Shown here piece after piece: positions 21,301 through 34,190 of a stretch of 64,000 bases of DNA (positions within the stretch are counted from its first letter, which is position 1; each line of letters opens with the position of its first letter). Under the pieces are notes generated by a model. The model was given only the letters and a program-made list of their open reading frames with translations. It was not told the DNA's origin and did no database searches. The position numbers were made by a program, and so were the translations under genes. The stretch lies in the NCBI GenBank assembly GCA_015680685.1, contig MNCI01012713.1, forward strand, positions 234,482 through 298,481. The letters run 5' to 3'. This DNA comes from Gnetum montanum (lineage: Eukaryota; Streptophyta; Gnetopsida; Gnetales; Gnetaceae).

Positions 21301-23169
21301 TTTCCCCTTCCACTCTCAACGTAGAGAATACTTCCCCTCCCCACCCCCCCAAACCCCCTTTGCACTTTAGTGCACTTTAAGTTCCAATGCACAAAACTGG
21401 CAATGGGGGTAAGAGTTGAAAGGGTTTAGGTTTAGGCTTGATTTTAGTGTTAAGTTTCCTAAAACAGCAACCACACTTTCCATTCCAAACCCAACATATT
21501 GGAGTAGATCTCTAGGATAGTTTGATGTTGTAGACACCGTCTTCCTTCAACCTTGAGGTAATAGAACTTCCTCCCAACTAGCATAGAAGCCTCAACTCTT
21601 GAATTTTTAAGCTTCTACAGAGATGGTGCAACTAGGATGAAGAAACATGGAGGATCAAGGAAAAATCCAAGGCTTCAAAAGGTAGATGAGGCTTCTTAGA
21701 ACCTCTTCAAGCTACCTAGGTCCATTTTAATTTATGCTTCCTCCTCACTCACTCTGAACTAGGCCATATCTAGTCATTTTCTTCAGTTTACTAGTTGTTT
21801 TTGTGTTTTTCTAGTTAGGATAGGAGCTAGTTTCCTTAGATCTAAGCAAAGGAGGTTGATGAAGTTGAATTCTGATGAAATCCTACCTCATATTTTGGCC
21901 ATTTCTACATATATATAGGGCTATTTGATTATTCAATATTTGGTAGATTTGATTTGTAAAATAGGCTTGCTTTATTGTGTGTTGTTTCTATAAATTTGGG
22001 AGTGAAGCCATCATTGTTAAATCTAGGTTGATACTTTTGTTAAAATTAAATTCAAAAACAATACCCCCTATTTTGATGTGTTTTTACATGGTTTTAAGGT
22101 TTTTTGGTTGTTTTGACTTCAATTCATGGCTAAATTACATTAGGTTTTATGAATTTCATGTTTTTAAATGCTTTTTTGATGAAAAAAGTAAGCAAAGTTG
22201 TGAATTTTTTATTAAGGAAATGGATGAATATTGGCAAAATATAAGGTTATTGATTTTTAGGATTATGTTTAATATTTGCATTGATTGTGGTCTCATCTAA
22301 TTTCGATTCATAACAACAAGGTTATGACTATTTCAATTAGGGTTTGTGTTTTTTTTCATATTTTTATCCAAGTTTATGATTTTTTCTGAATGAGTAAGGG
22401 TTTTGAATTTTTTCCAAGTGTGGATGCATAGGAATTGATTTAATATTTCAAATTATGATGTAATTACTCTATTTGGAGCTCAAAATAATTTTTGGCAAAT
22501 TTTTCACGAACCCTACACAGAAGGGGGTACATGTTGATGGCTACGGTTGTGCAAGCCTTACTATGGCTCATGTAAATTTTGTTATGTATCTTTTTTATTG
22601 TACTAGATATGGCTGAAAACCTTGTGATTTTAGGATTCTTTTAGAGGTGGAATCATTGAAATCAGAGCTTTGAGGAATTTTTTATGAATTTTTAACTATG
22701 GCTATGTCAATTAGGCTTAATTTTGGTTGTAGCACTTTACCCCTTGGAGATGGATGTTGTTGACATACTTAGAGATTTCTCTTTCCAACTTCCATGCCCT
22801 TGGGGATGTCTAAATATGTAATCTATGATCTAAAGTTTGTTTAATGAGAAATAGATATTTTTAATATTTTTAGTAGGCTTTTTCTTATGGCCATTTTTTC
22901 TAGGTTTTAATGCTTTTTCTAAATTACTGTATGGTTTGAACTAAGGAATAATTTTAACTATGATGTTTGGGCTATAATATTTTGGCTATGATATTTTGGC
23001 TATAATGGTTTAATGGCTATGGAGGTTGTAAACTAGTTGTTGTCAAATCTCTAAATGAATTTTGAAAAACACTTTAGAGTCTTTTATAGGGGCTAATTTC
23101 ACCCATAACTAAGGTGTTTTATGAATTTTATAAGGAAATTCTAAGTGTTGAAACATGGCCCTAACGATG
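21301..23169. other. Spacer upstream of antisense gene, copy C
   Basis: T-rich on the plus strand and similar along its length (21735-23169) to 44632-46060 in copy B, both starting gcttcctcctcactcactc. It ends with a pyrimidine-rich stretch and GCAAG before the first coding block, which could be a splice acceptor of a long first intron. The 107-codon frame at 21977-22300 is T-rich, low in complexity and not conserved in copy B, so it is not called. Confidence 0.5.
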
Positions 23170-26100
23170 CCTATAGTTTCCCCCTGCAAGGTCCTACTAA
23201 ATCCTATAATCATTGTAGTTGAGTTGGTTACCATCCTATGATATATTAGCCAACCTAAGGCCAACACCCCTCTACCTGACATGGTCCTAGAGAAGGGTTC
23301 ACTATGATTTCGTCTAGGGATGAGGAAATTCCTTGCTTATCTTCTATAGAAATTTAGTGTGATGATGTGGTTATACTTGTTTTCAAATGTGGTTGGGTTC
23401 ATAGTGGAGACCTTGCTACCTAGGTCTACATGGTTCGTTGTTCAGTTCATAACCAATGATCTAGAGACTCAAGTAGCAAGAGAGCAAATGAAGATGAAGG
23501 ACATGATCGATACACATTACCTTTTGGACATCTAGAAGATGTTGGTGTATTCTTGATATAACATTAATAATACTCTAATGGTTGTGCAAAGGGCCCACTG
23601 CTTATTCTAGAATCCTCTAGACATCATGTACCTATTGTAGGGTATTAAATTTGGTCATCTTTCCTAATTCGTTAGTTTCATGCAAATCTTGTAGGTGCAA
23701 GGTTAATGATTAAGGCTTGATCAAGAATGATCAAATCTTTGTAGTAGTCCACACCGCATTGAGTGAATTTACCAAAGGCTTCAAGAATAGACATGTCATT
23801 TTTGAACAACTAAGGAAGGACTTTGATGAATACCCTACCAAATTTAACTTTGTTTACAAGAAGTGTGTAGCTGCCAAAATAGTGCACAACTAGTAGGCAA
23901 CCCCCAAGGCCATCAAAGATATGGACATCATTGCTAGGAGTCCTAAATGAGCTTCATCAAGAAGGAAGAAGAAAGGTGAGAAAAAGAATGGTTTTCTATG
24001 TTATACCTAAGATTTTATGGCTATTTTGATCTTAAATGTTCTATGGTCTAAATGTAGCTATATTTATGCTAAGAATTTATCTTTGGCTTACAAGACCTTC
24101 CACTTCTGCTGATGTTACTGTAGCCCTCACTAGATGCTTTGCTTTTAATCTCATCCTAAATTTTAGTGAAGTGGAACCAACATAGAAGTGGTTAAGGGGG
24201 CCATCATCTAAGGACATCTAGGCAAATACTATGCTTGTAGGTTTTCTTGAGTTCTTTATGGTCCCTAGCCCTACCATCCCTTCTACGAAGATGCTAAACA
24301 TCATCAACTCCTTCAACACAAGAGCTAATTTGTTCTACATCACAGTGCAAGCCATACTAATTGTCATTTCCATTAGTGAGGCCACCTTTTATGACTTGTT
24401 TGGTATTCCTACTAATGGGATAACAATTACAACCAAACTAATGAAGAAGGCCAACCATCATGCAAAAGTTGAGGAGTGGTTTTATACTAGCAAGGGCCAC
24501 TCCAAACTTGCTTTTGATAGTTTCACAAACATTGACGTAAGTGATTCCTATCCCCTGTTCAAGTCTTGGGCCTTTCCTAAACTATTGTGAAAGAAGGTAA
24601 TTAATATTACACAAGGATGGACCTTTAAGAAGGTTTTGATGGAGGAGACTTGTTTTAACTGGGCTACTTCCTTGGCTACAAGCCTAAGGGAGGAAATTCT
24701 CAAACTCTGTGAGGACCTCTCTATGATAGTCCACATGCATTATGCATTTTTTATAGGTTATAGAAAGAGGTTTGTAGAATTCTTGGCGGTAAGTAGCAAT
24801 GGTTCATGGGTGCTCCAAGATCTAAAACAACTCTCCAAGCCTTGGATAAAAGATCTTTATCCAACTAAGTAGGCTCAGAACCCACCAGAGGACATGGAAG
24901 ATTCACTATTTGTGACCACCAAGAACCTTGACATTCATCAGTGTGAATCCCCTAACAGCACAAGGGAGATGCCTCTTACATTCTTGATGAACATCTATAG
25001 AGCCCAACAATTGTATGTTGAGGCTAACATGGTAGCTAGGGCTAGTTTGAAATGGCCAATAGAGGAAGCACCACCATCATCAGAGCCATCCTCCAAGTAA
25101 ACGATCATCTTTAAGATCCCTTGGTTAGATTAGGCAATCATAGGTATGCTTTAACTATGTTCTCAATGTTCTTGGCTAGGTTATGTTCTATGGCTATACA
25201 TGCTAACTTGTTTGATGGGGTATGGCTATAGTTTAGTAGTAGAACTTAGCAACCCAAGCTACCACTACAAAAGAAGAGAAAAGATAGGCAAAAGAGGCAT
25301 GTAGACACATAGAGGATGAGCAAAGATGTATAGGTGTTGCAATAGAGGAGGAACAAAGGCATGCAGAGAAGGCACTCTTATAGTAACATGAGGCTATAGG
25401 ATTAGCCCACGTTGATATGAATGATCTAGACACCTTGTTCCACAAGCTACTACCTATGGAGCCTCCAATTGACATTCTTAATGATCATGAGGATGAGGAT
25501 AAGAATCTAGGTATGCTTATGCTCTACTCATTATTACCTATGGTTTTGTGTTTAATTTCTTAGTTCTTACTGTTCGATGATTGTTATGCTTTTCATAGTT
25601 CCTGAGCTACTAGTAGAGGCCTCTACATCTACATTTCATATGAAATCATGGATAGAGGTCCCAAACAAGATAAAATTCATGCATAGGATGGAAAAGAACA
25701 TCATCAATCGATTGCAACAAATTACACATGGGATCAGTAAGAACTATGTTTTGCTATGACTTAGTTATTTTGCTATGAGTTATATTTTATGCTATAGTTT
25801 CCTCAGGTTGTATATCATATTTATGGTTATATTTTTGTTGTTTTTAGTGTCATCAATAGCATGGAACCTAGTCCAAGACATAGAGTTAAAATTCTTGCCT
25901 AAGATTTCTCCTAACACCCCACATGTCTACTTGAAGCTATATGAGACTACCACTAATCCTGTGGTTTCATTCGCAAAGGCTTCATGGGATATTCAAAGCT
26001 CCAACGAATTCCTATGGGAATAGGTTGTGGCCTTGAAGGAGGAAAATAAAAGGCAAGCTGAGAGGAGCCAAAATCTTAAGGAACATAAGGCCTTTGTGAA

Positions 26101-26868
26101 AGCTCAAGTGGCTAACTTAGAGGCCTTATAGACAAAGGAGATCATGTGGGCCCACTACTAGCATACCATCCATGACAAAGTTTCCCTCTCCTAGAAGTTG
26201 CACAAGCAATAGATGTAGATGGATTTGATCTCTTGAAAGGCCAAGGATTGGAAGGATTACAATGCTTGGATCTTGGAATTGGATAAGACACAAAAGGATC
26301 ACAAGTAGAAATATAAGGTCAATCTAGAGGTGTACTTGAAATGGCTAGAGAGGGAGATGACTAAATGGTAGAAGAGGAATATGTTTATCCAGGGCATTCA
26401 GGCTAAGAGTTTTTTCAACCTCTTTGAAAGCACTCCCACAATAGGTGAGTCTCCAACTTCTCATATCACTATAGTTATAGAAAAGGTCTCTACAGCTATG
26501 GTCTCATGGGACCTGCCATCATAGATGGATGTAGACAAGACCAATATCTTCACAAGCATCAATCTTGAAGATATTAACTGGACCAATATGATAGAAGACC
26601 AAATTCTCTAACATTTGAAGATTAGCCTTCACCATCTTTCCCAAGTGTTTGTAGATTTGAATTTCCCAAAGGTTTGATAGTGTTTATGTTTTATTTTTGC
26701 ATTTCTTTATGTCATGGCTTTGGTTATGTTGGTTATTGATTGGTTTTATATTTTTATGTCATAGGCACCATATGATGTCAATGGCTCCAATGGTTTAGGC
26801 AATGATGTTGATGATGGTGCACCACCTCCTCCTTCTCTAGATGCCCCCTTGGCACCACCAAATGCATG
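23170..26868 (+). pseudogene. Antisense multi-exon gene of copy C (best preserved 3' half)
   Basis: Runs opposite to gag-pol of its host element. Coding blocks: 23170-23640; 23700-23975, ending in a Lys-rich SRRKKK; about 24090-25143, with LFGIPTNGITI, WTFKKVLMEE and MIVHMHYAFF; 25237-25510, ending DLG after an acidic stretch; 25599-25736; 25848-26672; and 26765-26868. The last ends APPPPSLDAPLAPPNA with stop TGA at 26866-26868. Introns with GT-AG ends: 25144-25236 (93 bp), 25511-25598 (88 bp), 25737-25847 (111 bp) and 26673-26764 (92 bp). The block 26010-26400 is rich in Lys, Glu and Gln in heptad-like spacing, likely a coiled coil. Most stops are TAG where another copy or context implies CAG. 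No family is recognised; a gene captured from the host or an accessory retroelement protein are both possible. Confidence 0.78.
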
Positions 26869-27649
26869 ATGTGATAACTTTTGTTGATGAACTTTTTTAT
26901 TTAGTTTATTTTATGTTGGGAATTGTATGGCCCATATTGGCCAATGCATGAGTTGTACATATTTTAACACTTATGATCTATTGTTTTCATATTTATGCCA
27001 TACAATGTGAACATGGCTATATATATTATTTTCAAATGTTTTAAATTTTAAGTTTCATTTTTAGTTTTGGCTATATATGTTGTTGATGGCTTTACTTCTT
27101 TAAGGTTTTAAGGTTAGAAATGTTGTAAGAAAAGCTATGCTACTAATGGCTACATTGGCTATTTAGACTATAAGATTATGAATGACCATAGGATAAGGAT
27201 TACTTGCCAATTTTAAGCCATGGTGGGCCACATGTTCATCACTAGTTTAAAGTCTTAGTGGACTACAACACCAATTTAAAGTCTTAGTGGACTATAGCAT
27301 CAATTTAAATTCTTAACAAACTATGATACTAGTTTAAGGCCTTGGTAGGCCATAGGTTTTCTAGTTTTAGGCCATGGTGGGCCTTGGGTTTTGCTAGTTC
27401 TAGGCCATGGCAAGCCCTCATTAAAAGGAAACTTATATTTTTGGTGATTTTCTATTTTAAAGTTTTTATGGGTTTTCTAGATTTGAAATTTTTATAGGGC
27501 TTTTGACATTTACAACATGTGAAAAAGTAAAGAAAGAGAAAGAACCTAATAAATAAATAAAAATAAAAATTAAAGTAAAAACATAGGCTGCATGCATAAA
27601 AAACTAAAATAAAAACACAAAAAGGCATAGCAAGTCAACAAAGAAAATT
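26869..27649. repeat. 3' flank of antisense gene and 29-bp minisatellite, copy C
   Basis: T-rich sequence to 27180, then 29-bp family units in reverse orientation (as expected for a minus-strand element) at 27215-27425, for example tagtttaaggccttggtagg. After 27430 comes A/T-rich sequence with an A-rich stretch at 27520-27600. No gene is seen. Confidence 0.7.
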
Positions 27650-28400
27650 TAGGCTACCTGGCTATTAGTGCATATTATTATATGGTTATAAGGGCATGGG
27701 CTGGAAGGGTCAAGGTGTAATTCACTTATGCAGATGCTTCCTAATCTTTGAAAGATAAGAAAATATGTAAGATCTACTCTACACAAGTTTGTATTCACCA
27801 TCCCCTTCATTGATGATGTTAAAAGGGAGTTCATTCCATAATACATCCCGCTGCTCATCATTGTCATTCTTGGCTTTTTCCTATTTCTTAGATCACTTTT
27901 GTGGCTAGGAGCTTTTTCTTGAAAATCCACTTTAGATCCTTGCTCTATGTCCATGTTGTTAATAGCCAAGGTTACTATGCTATCAACCATGAATGATGAT
28001 TTCACCTCCCTCATAAGAAAGTTAAATCTCTTGGTGGATGGATGAGGACACTACTCATAACTTAGACAACCAAGGTCTTTCCAAGATAAGATTAAACCCT
28101 GGTGTCTTCTCCACCACTAAGAAATCTACGATTGTGATAAATTTATCCATTGTCACAAAATCCAAGGAGATAGACCCCTTGATAGCAACCCTCAATCCAT
28201 TGAAGGACTTGAGAATCACTATTAATGTGTGTTGTATCTACTCTATCAAGCCTAATCACTCAACAATAGTGCATGGGATGAATTCTATTGTAGCCCCACC
28301 ATCTACATGCATCCAGTGCATCTTATATTGCCCTACATGGATGATTATGAAAATAGGAGCCCTAGTTACCTTTCCATTTTAGGGATTGGTCTTGATTTCA
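27650..28400 (-). pseudogene. pro: Copy C protease (broken)
   Basis: The active-site region, read on minus near 28310-28275, is VDGGATIEFIP (D-G-G in place of the usual D-S/T-G). It is followed by LKSFNGLR, then VVEKTPGFNLILERPWL. The C-terminal extension is open at 28014-27649 and begins MREVKSSFMVDSI. The layout matches copies A (3690-4504) and B (50600-51260). Stops interrupt the middle. Confidence 0.72.
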
Positions 28401-30091
28401 TTATGAAAAAATACTAGGGGTGTTAACTTCTCCTTCCTTTGTGAAGGAGAAACCATTACTACATGGATGGATTCCTTGCTAGCCAGGATGTCTTCACTAA
28501 TGGTGATGGAGGCTAACATCTTGAATAGCACTTCACAATATGTAGTGGAAGTCATAATCAGGTCATACAAGCTCAAAGCTGTATTTTTATATTTGAAGAA
28601 CTATTTAACCTATTCTATTGCACTGAGGAAGTTTTTATCATTGGTCATGGACTATTTAACCTATTCTGCTGCACTATGAACTTGAACCTTAGGTTGTTGT
28701 TATTGGGATCTCTCCTCTTTCTTCTAGCTTTGGATTTTAGGATCTTTCTATGGCTTGCTAGTTGAGCTAGGTTGGATAGAGGAGGTCATGGGTATAGATG
28801 ATATGGGAGTGGTCTTTTCTAGGCCCACTTTCTTCCATGCCTCAATCTACTTATCACCCTTGTTGTTAGGCTTTTTCTTATGCTTATTCCTCTACTTGAT
28901 TAAGAATTTTTGGTTGTTATTAGTTGTCTTGAAGGAATAAGCTATGGCATTAGCCATCACGAAAGGCTGTTGTTTAGTTGTTGGGGCTACCTAGGCTATA
29001 ATGAGGTGGGACATCCTGATGACAAAAGGTTCCCTAGAAGGCATTCGTGATGGTACTCTCACAACAAAGGGGGATATTGAGTTGGTGGAAGCTAAGGAAG
29101 CCCTTTCATCATAAGGGGAGACCTGAATCATAGATGGTTCCTTTGTAGGTATCTAATTGTCAAGTATTTTAAATGTTGATATAATGTATGTGTCATTGTT
29201 AACATTCAATGGGTCCTTATACACCTACATCAATTAGTTCTATGGTTAAATAGGGTTGGATGCATCTAGAAGTAGCTCTTCCCTATCTATCATCTTCTGT
29301 AGGTCATCCTTTAGCACAAGATAGAAATCTATGTCATGACTAGGAAGTTGATGATAGTGGCAAAAGAGGTCTAAGTTAAAGTATTTAGAAAACTATGGAT
29401 CATTCTTTGTTTCTTGAGTGGGATATTTAGCTATCTCACATAGCCTATCATGCTTCTTTTAGGAAGCTTAGGTCATTTGCTTGTATTAAATGTGCCCAAT
29501 ATTCAATAGTTGGTCTAGTACCTCAAATGGTTTTAACAATAGCCTAGAATATTTGGACCTATCCTTCCTTTCAAAGTTTGGTTTAATTGTTATTGATGCA
29601 GTGGTCGTAGAGGTTGATGGTTGGTTATCTCGGTTACTAGTAGTGGCCTTAGGTGGATTGGTCCTTGGCCCCTAGTTAGTTGTTTTGGCCTCTTTGGTTA
29701 CTATTGCTATATTTTGTTTACTTCTCTTTTTGTCCCTTTGTGTGTGTGTTGATTTTTGTATACCACGTAGGCTAGGTCATGACCAACCTCCATAGCATCC
29801 TCTATGTTCTTGGTTTGGGAGAATGCTTGACTAAGTGTTCATGGATCAAGATAATATAGCTTGGATTTAATGAAATATTTGAATACCCCCTTGAGCATAG
29901 CCAAAATTTTGATTTCACCTATAGGCTCTAGTATCTCATTGAGTAGATCATTCCACCATTGGATGAACTTCTGCACTAGCTTAAGGAATCCTTACTTGAC
30001 CTTCATTAGTTAGTCAAGTGTAGTATCAGGCTTCAAGTTGTACTTGAAGCAATTAATGAATTGGGCTATGAGGTCTTCAAGGGAGGATATG
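28401..30091 (-). pseudogene. gag: Copy C gag, C-terminal two thirds (broken)
   Basis: Continues from the gag N-terminal piece at 56231-57560 after removal of nested copy B. The capsid-like region lies around 30070-29880. A degenerate zinc-knuckle-like region on minus near 29370-29270 reads HYHQLPSHDIDFYLVLK, parallel to copy A at 2836-2945. Plus-strand frames such as 28038-28382 and 28755-28940 are shadows. Stops and frameshifts prevent translation. Confidence 0.75.
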
Positions 30092-31167
30092 TGTAGCAAC
30101 CAAAAATCTCAATTGCTAGAAGTCCAAGAGTTCTCACTCATAGATATCCTTAACCACAAATCCCCAAGGCCTTTGAGAAAAATGGAATTTAGGATGCCTT
30201 GGACAGTCTAGTAGATTGGCAAGGAACTTAGGAGGGTGTAAAATGGGGTTGTGAAAAATGTAAAATTTGCATATCTAAAAACTCAAACAAATACAAATTT
30301 CACATAAAATGAAACTATAAACTTTATTAAATAATTAAAGAATGAGTTCATAGATGTGTACAAAAGTGCCCATAGGAAAGCAAAGGAGGGTTCACTTGGG
30401 TGGGGGTTCCAAGTTTGGTATAGCTGATAGAATCCACTTCACAATATGGATGCTTAACCACTCTCAATGTTGTCAAACCTTCTCTACTGCTACTAAAAAT
30501 ATACAACATTGATCACTACTAGGGTAGAGAAATCTGAAGGATTGAAGTTGGAAAAATGCTCCATGCTAAGACTTTGGGATCCAAAGAGGCAATGTTGATA
30601 TCCAAAGCTCACAAATCCCAAGGAGGCTAATAGGAGTAACAAGGCTACAATGGTTCTATGCTAGCAAGCCCCAATAATCTATGTTTCTATTAGGTAGAAA
30701 AAGCTCTTGAATGCCCAAAATTTCAAATACTTAGAAATTCCAAAGTGTGAAACCTTGAAATAGTGTGGGTGTTTGATTTTTATAGGTCCCTAGCCATGAT
30801 TTGAACTGTTAATGGCCAACATATTGGATTGCAAATTGGCTACAAATTGTTGTAAATTCCTACCATGTCTAAGGATGTAGGTGCCCAAAATCCAAGGGGG
30901 TTACCATAGATGTAAAGTGTCATACCCCCATGGCCATTTTTTTTACCAAAAATAATAACAAGGGTGCACCTTCCATGTTGGCTTTGCTCCTTCCACGCTG
31001 GGTATTCAGCCTTCCATGCTAGCATTGTAGGGTTCTTGCTAGAGTTGACATGACATCAAAATTTTAGTCATGTTGGTTCTATGTTGGGGAGGAGGTGTCA
31101 AAGTTGGGGTGGGGGGATAAAATATTAACTCTAGGGTTAAAGGTCAAATCCTTTTATGCTAAGTATC

Positions 31168-31213
<46 letters not shown>

Positions 31214-31624
31214 TTCTACATTAGGGGTAGGTGAGATCCACTAGGTTTGATGCTTCTACACTGGGAGTAGATGACCCACACCCCTCCAGACTAGGGTAGG
31301 TAAGGTTTGCCTCCTTACTAGTGTTTCCAATGTAGAAAATTATATACACCCCATTAAACTCATCAAATTGCCATTTTTGTCATCCCAAACGACATTTTTA
31401 ACCCTTTCCCCTCTCCCCAAGTCCAAATATAGATACTATGTGACTCTTTTCACTTAGGAAATGAGGCTTTGGCCACTTATGAGGCATGTATCAATCCAAA
31501 AAATATGAAACATGTGATATTATCCCTCATGGGTTACAACTTTCACACTTATAATGAGGTTTTGCCTCAGGTTTCATGGTATGGGATTACAAAGGTTACA
31601 ACATGGAAATTTTGTGGTGTTTCA
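30092..31624 (-). repeat. 3' LTR of copy B (1533 bp)
   Basis: On the minus strand it begins TGAAACACCACAAAA (31624) and ends GGTTGCTACA (30092), giving TG...CA termini. AATAAA is read on minus at 30323-30328. It contains a run of 43 C (31169-31211) not present in the partner LTR. The short plus-strand words 'tccatgctag' recur between 30970 and 31310. Confidence 0.88.
31169..31211. repeat. Poly-C homopolymer, 43 bp
   Basis: An uninterrupted run of C within the 3' LTR of copy B. The matching place in the 5' LTR (about 55785) has only five C. This is either expansion or an assembly error. Confidence 0.9.
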
Positions 31625-32829
31625 TTGGCTTCTCCTTATTGGTGTCTATAGGATTGACCCAAGAGGCATTAACATATTATACAAAACACCACCATAGGTC
31701 CACCACCAATGTTCCCTCTTCACACTTGATCCAATCATGCTGAACCATGCCAAAGAGAACTTATGATGATGAAATAAAGCTATGATGGGATGGTGGTAAT
31801 GGTCATTAGGGAGATGGTCATGGAGGCTCACAATGCATTCAAAGTGTTTACATCATGGCTATAGCATGACACTAGCATGTTTTAAAGTGTTGGTCACTCA
31901 ACAAGTGTATTTGAGGACCCAATCACTCGACTTCAAGATTTATTTAGCCATTGGGCTTTTCCACTTCAATGGCCATTAGGATTCTTGGTGATTTGCTTTC
32001 CTTTGTATGTGTATTTTTATTTGTAGGGGTGAAACCTTCATTAGTTCTCATTGCCAAGGCTAATTTAATATGGTTTTTCCATTAAATGAGTTGCATTACA
32101 CTCAATGAACTTGGTTTTCCCATTGAACTAGTTGTGTTAAATAGACTTAATTATTTTTCCATTGAATGAGTTATGTTACATTCAAGTGGACTTGAAAATG
32201 GAACATGATGAAGAGATATCATATGGCTATAGTGCATGAGTGGCAAATATAGGTCAACATTATTGCTCAAGGTATGGAAGGTCATACTTAGGCTATGGGG
32301 TTGGGCTCAAGGAGTGGTGCTAGATGGAGGACAATGGTACAAGCACTCTTGACAAAGCAAAATAAACTCACCAAATATTACACATCAAGGTCACATAGTG
32401 GGTTACTACCATAATGAGTTGCACCCTTACGATGGCCCCAAGTTTCATCCTACAAATAAAAATCCAAAGGACAAGAAAACCAAGTAAATTAAGCATGTTA
32501 TAACATTACAACACATGTAGGCCACATAGAATGAAAAAACCAAGCTACCCAAGTTACTAATGTTACCAATTCAAGGTCTTGATGGGCCATGGTACTAGTT
32601 TAAGGCCATGGCAGGCCATGATGCTAGTTTAAAGTCATAGCAGACCATGGTGTTAGTTTAAGACCTTGGTAGGCCGTGGTGCTAGTTTAAGGCCTTAGTA
32701 TCTCGTGGTGCTAGTTTGAGACCTCAGCATGTCATGGTTGCACTAGTTTTAGGCCCTGGTAGACCATGGAAAGTAACCTCACTTGTTTAATGGTTGTTGA
32801 TGTCATGGCTACTGTAGGTTACTTGTAGG
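31625..32829. other. Integrase-to-LTR spacer of copy B with 29-bp minisatellite
   Basis: Units of 29 bp at 32575-32770 (ctagtttaaggccatggc plus aggccatgatg, five in tandem, reverse orientation). Positions 32070-32180 carry three diverged units of about 45 bp around 'tttttccattgaatgagtt'. The stretch 31675-32560 has no counterpart in copy A, whose spacer is only 251 bp. No gene is seen; ORFs at 31469-31831 are chance. Confidence 0.7.
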
Positions 32830-34190
32830 TCACATATAATAAGAATTTAGATAGGAATGATTGACCAAATTGACCAAATTAACCAAATCATTTCCATCCA
32901 TGTTCACTATCCTAAATGCTCTGTTACCATAGGCTCTGGTAACAAGGAAGGATTTTTTCCATTTAGCTAAGAATTTATCTGCATGCTTGTAGATGACTTT
33001 GAGGACTAGGTCACCTTCTTTGATCTTACACTTGGTCAAGTTATGGTGGTGCTACTATTTCTACATTTCTTGATATTTCTCAACATGAGTAAGCACTTGT
33101 ATACATTGCTCCTCCATTAAGTATGGGTCTACCATCTACAACTCCTTGCTTTATTTGTTATTGATGAAGTTAGTCAGGGCTACCCAAAGTGATGGTATAA
33201 GCAATTCAAGAGTTAAAGCAACTTCAAAATCATAAATCAAGCTATAAGGTGTTACAATAGTTTCCATACAGTAAGTTGTATGATAGGCATAAAGTGCATG
33301 TACAAGCCGCTCATGCCATTTGCACTTGCTACCGTTGAGCATCTCCTTGAGCAAGTTGATGATGGCCTTATTGCCTGCTTCTACTTCTTCATTGACTTGA
33401 GGGTAGTACGGCGATGAGAAAGAATGCTTAATGCCTAGGTCATGATAGAAATCCTTTGTTTCTTGGCTACTAAATTATGGCCCATTATTTATAACTATGG
33501 TCATGGATATGCCAAAATGAGTTACAATGTTTTCAAGGATGAATTTACAAACTTGTTTAGATGAAGTTTTCCTTATGGGAATAGGTTTAACCCACTTAGT
33601 AAAGTATTTGGTTGCAATGATGATGAAGCTTCCTTCCGAAGACTTGGACATTATAGGTCCAATGATATTCAACCCCCATCATTGAAATAGCCAAGTTATC
33701 TAAGTCATATGTAACTTAATTGATGGTACATGTATAAGGTTGTTATGCCATTGGAATGTGTCATAGTTCTTAACCTTCTATAGGCAATCACTTTTCATAC
33801 AAGCCTAGTAGTATCCTAACCGCCTAATCTTAGCAGTCATGTCTCTAGGTCCTATATGTCCCCCACAAACACCCTCATGAACCTACTCTAGGATTTTTCT
33901 AGCTACAATACACTTCAACAATACACCATCATAGGACCATCGACATAATTTGTTATCTCCTACAATGACATACTACTTCAATTTTTTGGGTACAATGTTC
34001 TTTTGAGTAGTAGTTAAGCCTTGTGAGGATTCACCATGCATAAGGTAAAATTTGATATCATCATACCACTCCTTGGTAGGAGCAATATGAACTACGTCCA
34101 CAAAGGCATCCTCAGTGCTCTATGTGATGGGAATAGCATAGTCCATAATTCATGTGGACAACTTAGTAAACACATCTAGTGTCATACTAA
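32830..34190 (-). pseudogene. int: Copy B integrase, all domains present but broken
   Basis: Inserts retroelement cDNA into the host chromosome. On minus: zinc-binding part with VHEGVCGGHIGPRDMTAKI, then ACMKSDC (about 33900-33780); the core start reads LNIIGPIMSKSSEG at about 33672; ATKYFTKWVKPIPIRK follows, then TIVINNGP (about 33480). The third catalytic Glu is in VEAGNK (about 33380). The C-terminal domain IKEGDLVLKVIYKHADKF ends at stop 32830-32832. The two core aspartates of the DDE triad are both Asn here (L-N-I-I-G-P and N-N-G-P), so catalysis is lost even apart from the stops. Confidence 0.88.

Noticed and set aside
21977-22300. 107-codon frame (+)
   Set aside because: T-rich, Phe/Ile-rich low-complexity frame in the spacer; the matching region of copy B (about 44880-45200) is not open.
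28038-28940. Plus-strand frames of 60-114 codons
   Set aside because: Antisense shadows of gag-pro in copy C; the minus strand carries the recognisable protease and gag motifs.
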